Assembly (NCBI GenBank): GCA_021300155.1
Contig: JAJTID010000022.1
Span: forward strand, 1 to 64,000
From: Pirellula sp.
Lineage (GTDB): Bacteria > Planctomycetota > Planctomycetia > Pirellulales > Pirellulaceae
Reading direction: 5' to 3'
Length of the DNA: 64,000 nt
Position numbers and translations under genes: made by a program. Each line of letters begins with the position of its first letter. The stretch's first letter is position 1. Positions 17,701 through 25,616 of this stretch are shown in pieces. The notes beneath the pieces were generated by a model. The model worked only from the letters and a program-made list of their open reading frames with translations. It did not search any database and had not been told where the DNA came from.

Positions 17701-18245
17701 AGCAAGACTCTCTTGTCCGCTTGTTTGGAAGGAAGCCAATCTTTCTTCGTGAGTTGACGCAACACCAACTGATCGATGGGAGAATTCCGCCAAGCCTGAA
17801 AAGCCTCGGGCGGATCAACGGGGACGACGGTGGGAACTTCTAGTGCATCGAAGGACCAATGCTTAGTGTACTTCGCTCCTTGATCGATCCATTTTTTTAG
17901 TTTTGCAACCTCATTCTCCGTCAGTTTCGAAGCGAAGTGCGGTGGAGGCATCCGTTCATCTTCGTCGGTGCTAACGATACGACGAATCATTTCGGATGCT
18001 TCCGACTTCCCCGGGACGACTGCTGCGGCACCAGAATCGGTGGGCGCGACAGCTTTCTCAAAATCGTCTAGACGAAGCCCCGATTCGATCTTCTCTTCGT
18101 CGGGACCGTGGCACGCAAAGCATCGATTCGACAAGATCGGTCGAATGTCTCGTTTGAAATCGACCTCTGTTTCCGCTCGCAGCGATGAACATGAGCAAGC
18201 GACCAGAGACAAGGTCGCAATGGCAAAACGATAAAGGTTACACAT
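14727..18245 (-). CDS. PSD1-type cytochrome c protein with discoidin-like domain
   Basis: The 1172-residue exported protein has a signal peptide ending near a cysteine-rich stretch, then a cytochrome-like domain (CFACHGPDEE, residues 41-50, with MPPP later). DUF1549 follows, with an internal CAQCHSHKYDP, and DUF1553 is C-terminal (KRDRTNTPLQALVTLND). In the linker between DUF1549 and DUF1553, about residues 520-640, lies an F5/8 type C (discoidin)-like domain with LAEVQVFS, ASRAVDGN, and PWWELDL followed by a VWNRTDN segment. Such domains bind carbohydrates or surfaces, so substrate tethering is a reasonable inference. It is the first gene of a two-gene operon with DUF1501. The gap to cyanophycinase holds nothing recognisable. 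Confidence 0.92.
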   Translation of the reverse strand: MCNLYRFAIATLSLVACSCSSLRAETEVDFKRDIRPILSNRCFACHGPDEEKIESGLRLDDFEKAVAPTDSGAAAVVPGKSEASEMIRRIVSTDEDERMPPPHFASKLTENEVAKLKKWIDQGAKYTKHWSFDALEVPTVVPVDPPEAFQAWRNSPIDQLVLRQLTKKDWLPSKQADKRVLLRRLSIDLTGLPPSLQEQHDFLQDDSPLSYERTVDRLLNSPAFGEHWARKWLDMARYADSAGYADDPPRTIWGYRDWVIRAFNEGMPFDQFTLEQLAADLLPNPTEDQLVATAFHRNTLTNNEGGTNDEEFRNVAVVDRVNTTMAVWMGVTIACAQCHSHKYDPISHKEYFQVFAILNQSQDADRRDESPLLSWFTSEQRRMREDLVKEQESVLQQLEMADESMKPKQIAWEKELTAPVEWTSVFPSKVTAKTNSSIAIDDSGKIRVQNDADKDIYSIEWPIADVKRLQEWSGLAIRTVPDKTLPGGGAAIGNGNFVLTDVRAKLVPAELTSIAGQYVRIELPGANKILSLAEVQVFSNDENMARKGTASQINESHGGVASRAVDGNTAGDYEKNSVTHTETCDSPWWELDLLSNQPIDKIIVWNRTDNKLLSRLAGAKVRVLNAAREEVYSYVIEKPKVSQTIDLLPSIEIPWSVANADFAQEKFDAKLAIDTDKKSGWAVGDAINKPHELVLAVDSSKWMERLKTWDKPGVIRLSLEFQSDHRRHVLASFRIATTNDARATALMSLPTQVQQWVRKQASERSSEEFGKLHNYYAAEVSPERKPLRERRDALAKLLADLKPATTVPVMAELPSAKARETFVQLRGNYRVHGDRVDPGLPTAFHPYKNDSSKTEKLNRLDLARWLMQKDNPLTPRVIANRYWETLFGVGIVRTSEEFGSQGDLPSNPELLDYLANELMELRWDTKKFLRMLVMTAAYQQTSSVTAARFEEDPENIFVSRGPRFRATAEQIRDNALAAGGLLSMKMFGPPTRPPQPNLGLKAAFGSNTDWETSTGGDRLRRAIYTQWRRSSPYPSMATFDAPNREVCVLKRDRTNTPLQALVTLNDPVFIEAAQGLARRVVLVELPKASNEERIARIFEHALARLPAERETKSVLQLLDVARVDLESAADRASKLATDPIGLLPDGASTVEMAAWTTVCNVVLNLDEFLMKP

Positions 18246-18482
18246 AGTCCCGCAGCGTCAGGGTGGAGGAAAACGACCACTCCATTGTAGCTAAACCCAT
18301 CTTTCTGGCATCCTCGAATCCCGTAATCCTTTTGGATCGGGGCGGTGGAATTTCAGAGGTTTTGCGGTCACAACACCAGCAGAATGATCTTCCTGAACTA
18401 CGACTCCATTCCATGGTCGCTAAATTCGCGTCGTGAAGAGGCTACAACCACTCGATCGCCGTTCAAAGAAAGTCGACAACGA

Positions 18483-19451
18483 TCATGGCTTTACTCGGAT
18501 AAGCGATGTCCCTCGTTCGGGCTTTCGTCTGAGTTTCGCGGATTCGTCGGATGAAAGTTCATACCATTCCAGCGTGCGCAGTTCGGGTTCGCGAATGAAA
18601 ACATGGCTGTTGCCCAGTCCCATCGTTTTCAGAGAATCTCCTTCAATGATGAGCGCGGTACTCTCTTCGATCGCCAGTCCAATCATAGTTTCGCCAGCGT
18701 CGGTTCGACCCGCAAGTCGGTTCAGACGCTTCGTGTCACGAAGCAAACCTGCGAAGCGTTCGAGTCGACCACCTACGGTATCAAAATGCTGCTCGACGAT
18801 GGCTCCCCGCATCAATCCGAATCCGTGAGCGGCCACGGCGGATGCAGGACGCCCATCGTCATCGTCTTCCTGCCAGAGGGTCATGATTTCCGGAAGTGCC
18901 GCCATGCCCGCGGAAGTGCCACCCACCACGCCGCCTCGTTCCAGAATGTCGATCAGCGCTTTTTGAAACAATGTCTGTTCTGGGAACGCTGCAATATACC
19001 GATAGTTGAGTCGTGTTTGGGCGCCACCGGAAAACCAGACACCGGTAGCATTCAAAAGCGGCCGAACGAAATCCTCATTGTCAGAATCGTCAGGTTCGTC
19101 GGTGTATAGGAATTGAAAGCTCTTGATTTGTCCACTGCGTTCGAGATAAGTCCATGCTCCATAGCGATCCGAGATGTCTTCTAAAAACGCTTCTTCGGAG
19201 TCATATTCTTGTTGACGATAGCCTGCGCTCGGTACGAACACGATCTTGGCATCTTTGCCCCCTGCCAATTCGATAAACTTCTCGAATACATCCTCGGTGA
19301 TGACACCACCACCGTGCAGAACGATGGACGGAGGGTTCTTGGGGCTCTTGGCTTCGGGCAGCATCAATACATTGTCTGCAGCGACAACCTGATTTACGGA
19401 AGGTAAATGCAGAAAAGCGATAATCGCAACGGTGCGGAATACGACGTTCAT
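18483..19451 (-). CDS. Cyanophycinase-like serine peptidase (S51), exported
   Basis: This 322-residue protein of the peptidase S51 family resembles cyanophycinase, which cleaves multi-L-arginyl-poly-aspartate into beta-Asp-Arg dipeptides. The catalytic serine is Ser180 in GGVVGGTSAGMAA, with FSGGAQTRL upstream. A signal peptide (TVAIIAFLHLPSVNQVVAA) suggests an extracellular or periplasmic enzyme. AGGAG lies 5 nt before the ATG. No cyanophycin synthetase is present in the window, so the natural substrate could be foreign polymer or another isopeptide. The family call is firm, the substrate is inferred. Confidence 0.85.
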   Translation of the reverse strand: MNVVFRTVAIIAFLHLPSVNQVVAADNVLMLPEAKSPKNPPSIVLHGGGVITEDVFEKFIELAGGKDAKIVFVPSAGYRQQEYDSEEAFLEDISDRYGAWTYLERSGQIKSFQFLYTDEPDDSDNEDFVRPLLNATGVWFSGGAQTRLNYRYIAAFPEQTLFQKALIDILERGGVVGGTSAGMAALPEIMTLWQEDDDDGRPASAVAAHGFGLMRGAIVEQHFDTVGGRLERFAGLLRDTKRLNRLAGRTDAGETMIGLAIEESTALIIEGDSLKTMGLGNSHVFIREPELRTLEWYELSSDESAKLRRKPERGTSLIRVKP

Positions 19452-19597
19452 AATGTCTCCTGAAGTGGGGCTGTTCAGAAGTATAGATTGCGTTTTCGCG
19501 CCGCTGGAACAGCAGTGGATTGTAAGGATTTTTCCATCGGTAACGGCTAGTGTGCGGAGCTCTTTGTACCAACTATTTCGTTTGCAACAACGGACAC

Positions 19598-20353
19598 CTA
19601 GTACCGCTTGGGTTCGTTCGGTGACGTCGGATTTGCTCCTGGAGCGCCAGGATTCCCCGCAATCACGTTAGGACCGCCCGGGGCCCCAGATGATGCCTGT
19701 GCGATACGAACATTCAGGGCGCTGATCCGTTGGAAGAGATCTGGCTGGCTGTTGTTGATAGCTAGGCTCTGCTGATAATTCTGGACGGCCTGCATCAGTT
19801 CGCCCGAGTTTTCTCGGAGCTTCCCTTTTGCAGCCCAAGCTTTTGCATTTCGCGGATCCATCGCCAAGGCTTCGTCGAGGTACTGCTCCGACGCCTTGGT
19901 TTGGTTGAATTCTTGGTGTAGTCGAGCCAGTTCCACTCGGGAGTCGGACAGATTTGGGGTTCGTTGCGTCCAGTTCTTGAGCAGCGAGAAAGCCTTTTCC
20001 GATCTTCCGCTATCGACCAGCAAAACCGCTAGCCCTCGGTGGCAATCGACATGATTGGGGGACAGATCGAGGCATTGATTGTACAAAGCCTCCGATGTCT
20101 CGATCATTTTGGCATCTTTCGCATTTACACCCAGCCGGTGGTAGGTCGAAGCCAAATTGTAGTAAACGTCTGGATTCGAGGGATCAGCTTGCTTGGCTAA
20201 TTCGAATTGCTGCAGTGCTTCGGCATATCGACCCTGCTGGAAAAGGGAGACACCAAATCCATTTTGCCCCATGTTGCTCCGGCAGCCACCAAAGAAGACC
20301 AGACCTGTCACGAGGCAAATTAGCGTTGGTATGGTCGTTGCGTTGGACTGCAT
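19598..20353 (-). CDS. TPR-repeat lipoprotein
   Basis: The product has 251 residues when started at the ATG at 20353. It starts with a hydrophobic signal and lipobox (LVFFGGC), then several tetratricopeptide repeats, for example QQGRYAEALQQFELAKQ, PDVYYNLASTYHRLG, SPNHVDCHRGLAVLLVDSG and PRNAKAWAAKGKL. It ends in a Gly/Pro/Asn-rich tail. It is predicted to be an envelope-anchored scaffold for protein-protein contacts. The frame is open upstream to 20692, but that extension lacks features and would bury the lipobox. No specific partner is suggested by neighbours. Confidence 0.85.
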   Translation of the reverse strand: MQSNATTIPTLICLVTGLVFFGGCRSNMGQNGFGVSLFQQGRYAEALQQFELAKQADPSNPDVYYNLASTYHRLGVNAKDAKMIETSEALYNQCLDLSPNHVDCHRGLAVLLVDSGRSEKAFSLLKNWTQRTPNLSDSRVELARLHQEFNQTKASEQYLDEALAMDPRNAKAWAAKGKLRENSGELMQAVQNYQQSLAINNSQPDLFQRISALNVRIAQASSGAPGGPNVIAGNPGAPGANPTSPNEPKRY

Positions 20354-20772
20354 TTGGTCATCTTTCCCTGGTTGTGTGGATCGGATGGAGGCCGAACCTT
20401 GTTTACGGTTGGGAATAGCAGATAGAATTCGGGAAGACAAGATAAATTGGGAAGGTAGGTCAGTTCGTTGGCGAGGATTATGCAACCTCGAGAAGGATTG
20501 CTTCATTTCTGGATTCGCCGCTGAGACTTGAGCCAAATAGAAGAAATACTGTCTAAAACCTGCGGAACGACAAAAGTAGATGCTGATAACCGAGGTACGA
20601 AAACCCGTTCGTACCGGCCCGCTCCAAACGGTCGATGGAACAGTACCAACGAATTTCACTTGCCGCTCCAAACTGTCTTGTGCGATTCCCATGTCAACGA
20701 AGCGTACGCGTTGACTAACTGTCTACGATAGCCGGAACCCAATCCCAATCTTTGTCTGTGGAGATCCAATTC
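20354..20772. other. Divergent intergenic region, no gene seen
   Basis: About 420 bp separate the divergently transcribed TPR lipoprotein and DUF1573 genes. Open frames here are only extensions or shadows of the neighbours. It must hold at least two promoters, but I see no striking repeat, hairpin or consensus site. Confidence 0.4.
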
Positions 20773-21807
20773 ATGCGATCCTTCGCTGTAGCGACGGCCA
20801 TTGTCGCTTTGTGGGTATGCCCAACCCATGCTATTCAATCGTCGAACATGTTCGCTTCGACTTCCCATGATTTTGGTACGGTGGCACGTGCTGCAAAGAC
20901 CGAACATCGTTTCTATTTTGACAACCCTTACGATAAGCCGCTCCATGTTCGTAGCGCCCGCACATCTTGCGGTTGCACGACACCTATCGTCGAAACGCAC
21001 GAAGTTCCGCCTCGCGGGCGCGGCAGCATTTTGGCTCGGTTCAATACGGACACGCACACGGGGCAACGCGCCGCAACGCTGACCGTGACCTTCGATCGCC
21101 CTTCATTCAGCGAAGTACAACTCCATGTAAAAGGTTACGTTCGCACCGACGTGGTCTTCAATCCAGGCGAGGCCTCGTTTGGCAATATTCAACACGGGAA
21201 AGAGAAAACGGTCTCTGTCGCGCTCGACTATGCCGGCCGCTCCGATTGGCAAATCAAAGGCCTGACGACGAGTGAAGCCTTCTTCTCAGCGACAGCGGAA
21301 GAAGAGTCCAGGAACGCTGGCCGAGTGCGTTACAACATCGCGTTGAAGATGAACGATCAAGCACCAGAGGGGCCGTTTCAAAGTGAGCTTATCGTGGTTA
21401 CCAACGACCGCAACTTGACCAAGATTCCCCTTCGAGTCATGGCCAATATTGTTGCCGGCATCACCGCTTCACCCACGACCGTTTCTCTCGGTGATATCCT
21501 CGCCCAAGAGCCAGTAAAACAGCTCATCGTTTTGAAGAGTCAATCGCCATTTTTGATCAAGAGCGTAAACAGCGATGTCTTCGATGTCGACGTGAAGTTG
21601 AGCGAAGAAGCCAAGGCGATTCAACCCCTCCAGCTGATGTTGAAGGCCAAAGAGGGTGAGTACGGAAAAGAAACGCGAGGCTTTATTCGATTCGAAACCG
21701 ATCTAGCCGATCGCCCCGAAATCGAAGTAGGCACCGTATTTCGATTAAAGGCTCCTGCACCTGCACCCATCGTGAATCCAGCCGGTGACGGATCCGAAGA
21801 GCTTTGA
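20773..21807 (+). CDS. DUF1573 secreted protein
   Basis: The 344-residue protein has a signal peptide (SFAVATAIVALWVCPTHA). It then has an N-terminal DUF1573 immunoglobulin-like domain with the diagnostic TSCGCTTPIVE motif around residue 70, followed by two more beta-rich repeats (FNPGEASFGNIQHGKEKTVSV and ASPTTVSLGDILAQEP). Proteins of this type are exported and often surface-associated in planctomycetes and Bacteroidetes; function unknown. The ATG at 20773 is favoured over an upstream start because GGAG lies 9 nt before it and it opens the signal peptide. It converges on aspS with a hairpin at the junction. Confidence 0.88.
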   Translation: MRSFAVATAIVALWVCPTHAIQSSNMFASTSHDFGTVARAAKTEHRFYFDNPYDKPLHVRSARTSCGCTTPIVETHEVPPRGRGSILARFNTDTHTGQRAATLTVTFDRPSFSEVQLHVKGYVRTDVVFNPGEASFGNIQHGKEKTVSVALDYAGRSDWQIKGLTTSEAFFSATAEEESRNAGRVRYNIALKMNDQAPEGPFQSELIVVTNDRNLTKIPLRVMANIVAGITASPTTVSLGDILAQEPVKQLIVLKSQSPFLIKSVNSDVFDVDVKLSEEAKAIQPLQLMLKAKEGEYGKETRGFIRFETDLADRPEIEVGTVFRLKAPAPAPIVNPAGDGSEEL

Positions 21808-21818
21808 CATGCACAGCA

Positions 21819-21839
21819 CCTAAGGATTGCATCCTTAGG
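21819..21839. terminator. Hairpin between convergent DUF1573 and aspS genes
   Basis: CCTAAGGAT-TGC-ATCCTTAGG is a perfect 9-bp stem with a 3-nt loop. It starts 11 bp after the DUF1573 stop and includes the aspS stop codon. It lacks a T tract on either strand but is placed as a shared transcript end would be. Confidence 0.5.
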
Positions 21840-23619
21840 ATTGCGGTTTCGTATCCCCGATGAAACGTATTCCCAACTCGCGAAGTTGCTTTGGACTCAC
21901 TTCGGACGGTGCACCCATCATCAAATCTTCGGCCTTCTGATTCATTGGGAACAGAATCACTTCCCGAATGTTTGGCTCGTCCGCTAGAAGCATCACGATA
22001 CGATCAACTCCAGGTGCTGACCCTCCGTGAGGAGGAGCCCCGTATTTGAACGCATTGATCATGCCACGGAATTGCTCATCTACGACGCTTCGATCATAGC
22101 CCGCTATCTCGAACGCTTTGTACATGATCTCAGGCTTATGATTTCGAATCGCACCCGACGACAGCTCGATGCCATTGCAGACAATGTCATACTGAAATGC
22201 CAGAATGTCCAACGGGTTCTGTGTCTCCAAGGCATTCATCTCTCCCTGAGGCATGGAGAACGGATTGTGGCTAAAGATCACTTTCTGCTCCAACTCATCC
22301 CACTCGAACATGGGGAAGTCAACGATCCAGCAGAACTTGAAGGTGTTCTTCTCGATCAAATCGAGCTCTTGCCCAACGCGTGTCCGAGCAAGTCCCGCTA
22401 GCTTGGCTGCAACGTTCGGCTTTGCACACGCAAAGAAGACGCCGTCATCTGGCCCCAGTTGCATTTGCGATACTAGTTGAGCCACTCGCTCTGGGCCCAA
22501 GTTCTTTGCGACACCTCCACCACCTTCACCACCCTTGAAATTGATATAGCCAAGTCCTGCGTACCCTTCGTCTTTGGCCCATTGGTTGGTACCATCGAAG
22601 AAGCTGCGAGCGCGAACGCCTGCGCCCGGTGCAGGAATCGCCCGCACCACGGAGCCTTCTTCGATCGCTTTTGCAAATACGCCGAAGCCGCCGCCTCGGA
22701 AGACCTCGGTGACATCCGAAATGACAATCGGATTGCGAAGGTCAGGCTTATCGCTACCGTACTTCAACATCGAGTCCTTGAACGCGATTCGAGGAAACGG
22801 AGGCGGCGTCACGTGTTTGCCACCTCGGAACTCCTCGAAGACGCCATGCAATACAGGTTCGATCGCATTGAAGACATCTTCTTGCGTTACAAAGCTCATT
22901 TCAAAGTCGAGCTGATAGAACTCGCCCGGAGATCGGTCTGCTCGCGCATCTTCATCTCGGAAGCAAGGAGCAATTTGAAAGTATCGATCAAAGCCCGCGA
23001 CCATCAGCAGTTGTTTGAACATCTGAGGTGCTTGTGGCAACGCGTAGAACTTGCCATGGTGCAAACGAGATGGGACTAAAAAGTCTCGCGCCCCCTCGGG
23101 ACTGGATGCGGTCAAGATCGGAGTTTGAAACTCGGTAAACCCTTGATCGATCATCCGTCGACGCAAACTAGCAATCACCTGACTGCGCAATACGATGTTG
23201 GCATGAAGCTTCTCACGTCGCAAATCCAAGAAACGATTCCGGAGTCGGATCTCTTCCGGATACTCCGCATTGCCAGCCACCGGCAACGGCAATTCCGCAG
23301 CCTCGGACATGAGTTCGATCTCTTCAGCCCGGACTTCGATCTCACCTGACGGTAGATTCGAGTTGATTTGATCCGCTTTCCTGGCAAGCACTTTGCCATC
23401 GACTCGAATCACTGACTCCAGTTTGACCCCTTGGATCAACGCAAAGGCAGAACTGTCTTTGTCAATCACAACCTGCGTCAGACCGTAATGATCTCGCAAG
23501 TCAACAAATAAAAGATTCCCGTGATCGCGAACACGAAAAACCCAACCGGAGAGACGAACGGCGTGGCCAACGTCGGATAGTCGAAGTTGGTTGCAGTTGT
23601 GGGTTCGATACTTGTGCAT
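21835..23619 (-). CDS. aspS: Aspartyl-tRNA synthetase
   Basis: AspS charges tRNA-Asp (and in many bacteria tRNA-Asn, if non-discriminating). The 594 residues have the bacterial-type layout: an OB-fold anticodon domain ([23 protein letters not shown]), then class II motif 2 ([10 protein letters not shown]), a GAD insertion, and motif 3 near the C-terminus ([24 protein letters not shown]). Length is normal for the bacterial enzyme. Discriminating versus non-discriminating activity cannot be decided from this alone. The gene stands alone on the minus strand. Confidence 0.97.
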   Translation of the reverse strand: MHKYRTHNCNQLRLSDVGHAVRLSGWVFRVRDHGNLLFVDLRDHYGLTQVVIDKDSSAFALIQGVKLESVIRVDGKVLARKADQINSNLPSGEIEVRAEEIELMSEAAELPLPVAGNAEYPEEIRLRNRFLDLRREKLHANIVLRSQVIASLRRRMIDQGFTEFQTPILTASSPEGARDFLVPSRLHHGKFYALPQAPQMFKQLLMVAGFDRYFQIAPCFRDEDARADRSPGEFYQLDFEMSFVTQEDVFNAIEPVLHGVFEEFRGGKHVTPPPFPRIAFKDSMLKYGSDKPDLRNPIVISDVTEVFRGGGFGVFAKAIEEGSVVRAIPAPGAGVRARSFFDGTNQWAKDEGYAGLGYINFKGGEGGGGVAKNLGPERVAQLVSQMQLGPDDGVFFACAKPNVAAKLAGLARTRVGQELDLIEKNTFKFCWIVDFPMFEWDELEQKVIFSHNPFSMPQGEMNALETQNPLDILAFQYDIVCNGIELSSGAIRNHKPEIMYKAFEIAGYDRSVVDEQFRGMINAFKYGAPPHGGSAPGVDRIVMLLADEPNIREVILFPMNQKAEDLMMGAPSEVSPKQLRELGIRFIGDTKPQS

Positions 23620-24012
23620 AAATGAGGGTCAATCCGCGTAAAACATCCATAATTCTAGACTCGGCAGCAAGTTATCGGCTGTAACCTCGCTTCTCAAGGC
23701 CTATTTCTTCCAGATCCAATGGGTTGCAGAATCATTCTAGACGGACTATATTCCTTTTGGGTGGCGGTAAGCCGCCCTTAGCTAACCTTTCGGGCATTTA
23801 AACTTCCTTGAATGGTAGCGAACCTGCCGGTGCTCCATGTTGGCCTGACAATCAACCCCTCTTCGACTCCTGAAGCGATCGTCCTCCACGGTCGCCAGGT
23901 CATCGTGGAGCACCAGCCCCTCCTCTCCATGGCTTATTTTTTATTTTTGTCGACCAAAACTTTTTAACCACATCCAAAGTCCTAGAGCACAACCCACGAA
24001 CTTACATTCATT
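23620..24012 (+). other. 393-bp divergent region with two hairpins
   Basis: No gene is seen between aspS and the oxidoreductase. A compact stem GGGTGGC/GCCGCCC with loop GGTAA lies at 23759-23777. A larger dyad lies at 23829-23914: GGTGCTCCA pairs with TGGAGCACC, a symmetric 6/6 internal loop follows, then CCTG/CAGG, with an inner CTTC/GAAG. It ends about 100 bp before the oxidoreductase start and may be a structured leader. The function is unknown. Confidence 0.4.
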
Positions 24013-25344
24013 ATGAGCCAGCAACCTATCAACCAAAAAGAAACCAGACGTGCGTTCCTCCAAACGGGTGGTGCGATTGCGGCAGGCATGACTGCTGTAA
24101 CTGCTCTCCCAATCAGTCGCGCTGCACACATGTTCGATAGCGGCGAAATCAAGATTGGTCTCGTAGGTTGCGGTGGTCGCGGAACCGGCGCCGCTACCCA
24201 AGCTCTCGATACCCACAGCGAGTCAAACCGCCTCAAATTGACTGCAGTTGCGGACCCCTTCGAGTATCGAATGACGGAATCGCTCAAGTCAATTTCGAAG
24301 AAACATGAGAAACTCGTTGCCCTCGAAGACCGAAAATTCGTCGGAGTTGATGCATACAAACGATTGCTTGAAAGCGATGTAGACCTTGTTATCCTGGCAA
24401 CACCTCCTGGATTTCGTCCATTGCACTTTGAAGCGGCCGTGAAAGCTGGCAAGCACGTATTCATGGAAAAGCCTGTAGCTACCGACGCTCCAGGAGTGCG
24501 ACGTGTTCTCGAGGCCAATAAAATTGCAAAAGAAAAGAAACTGGCGGTGGCCGTAGGACTTCAACGTCGGCATGAATCCGGGTACCGTGCGACAATCGAG
24601 AAACTGCGGGACGGTGCAATCGGAGATATCGTTCTGGCGCGAGCCTATTGGAATCAAGGAAGTCTGTGGCAAAAGAATCGATTGCCAGAACAAACCGAGC
24701 TAGAGTATCAAATCCACAATTGGTACCACTTCAACTGGTTGTGCGGTGACCATATCTGCGAACAACACATCCACAACCTGGACGTGATCAATTGGCTGAT
24801 GGACGGTCACCCCGTCGAAGCACAAGGATCAGGTGGTCGACAGTTCCGAACCGACGTTGGTCAAATCTACGATAACCACTTTGTAGAATACACCTACGCT
24901 AATGGCACCAAGATGATCAGCCATTGCCGTCAAATTCCTGGTTGCTGGAATGCGGTCAAAGAGTTTGCCCACGGAACCAATGGTTGGTGCGAAATCAACG
25001 CAGGAAAGATCTACGACAAGAACAACAAAGAAATCTGGAAAGCACCTGCGAACGAACAAGGGCACGCAAAAGAGCATGTCGATTTGTTCGCAACGATTCG
25101 CAATGGCGTGATCCCCAACGAAGGTGATTACGGTGCGTACAGCACGATGACCGCAATCATGGGCCGAATGGCCACTTACACCGGCAAGATGCTCAAGTGG
25201 GATGATTGCATCAACAGCAAAGTGGCTCTTGCGAACACCGATGCTATGGACACCTTTAAACGTGAAGCTCCATTGCAACCTGACAAGGATGGCAAGTACT
25301 GGGTTCCATCCCCAGGACGCGACGAAGCCGATTTGGTCATCTAG
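24013..25344 (+). CDS. Gfo/Idh/MocA family oxidoreductase with Tat signal
   Basis: The 443-residue NAD(P)-dependent oxidoreductase has a twin-arginine signal (RRAFLQTGGAIAAGMTAV), a Rossmann domain (IGLVGCGGRGTGAA, then HVFMEKPVATDAPG) and a C-terminal Gfo/Idh/MocA alpha/beta domain. EKPVA carries the usual catalytic Lys. Planctomycete genomes hold many of these secreted paralogues, thought to act on sugars or inositols after export with bound cofactor; the substrate is unknown. It stands alone, divergent from aspS, and is followed by a strong intrinsic terminator. A shallow leader dyad sits upstream. The start ATG at 24013 has no strong ribosome binding site. Confidence 0.92.
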   Translation: MSQQPINQKETRRAFLQTGGAIAAGMTAVTALPISRAAHMFDSGEIKIGLVGCGGRGTGAATQALDTHSESNRLKLTAVADPFEYRMTESLKSISKKHEKLVALEDRKFVGVDAYKRLLESDVDLVILATPPGFRPLHFEAAVKAGKHVFMEKPVATDAPGVRRVLEANKIAKEKKLAVAVGLQRRHESGYRATIEKLRDGAIGDIVLARAYWNQGSLWQKNRLPEQTELEYQIHNWYHFNWLCGDHICEQHIHNLDVINWLMDGHPVEAQGSGGRQFRTDVGQIYDNHFVEYTYANGTKMISHCRQIPGCWNAVKEFAHGTNGWCEINAGKIYDKNNKEIWKAPANEQGHAKEHVDLFATIRNGVIPNEGDYGAYSTMTAIMGRMATYTGKMLKWDDCINSKVALANTDAMDTFKREAPLQPDKDGKYWVPSPGRDEADLVI

Positions 25345-25392
25345 CCCGAATCAGAGATTCACCGTCGGAGTGCAATCAGCGATTGAACCATT

Positions 25393-25459
25393 ACGGTCCG
25401 TTTGGCAGCCTCTCTATCGCCCTCGATGGCGAACTGCCAAACGGACCGTTGGTTTTTTT
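25393..25459 (+). terminator. Strong intrinsic terminator of the oxidoreductase gene
   Basis: ACGGTCCGTTTGGCAG (25393-25408) and its exact complement (25434-25449) form a perfect 16-bp stem. The loop contains a smaller TCGCC/GGCGA stem. Seven T residues (25453-25459) follow. The structure starts about 50 bp after the stop codon. Confidence 0.92.
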
Positions 25460-25616
25460 GATCAGAATCTTTCGATCTAAATCGTAACTATTGGCGTTTT
25501 GCTGCCGGCCCGAAAGGCCGCATAATTAACTTCACAACTAACGCGTTTGGTTGGCATAACATCTTTGCTCGAGGCAAATCAATCAACGAACCGTCAAGTT
25601 ATAAGTAGCGATGAAA

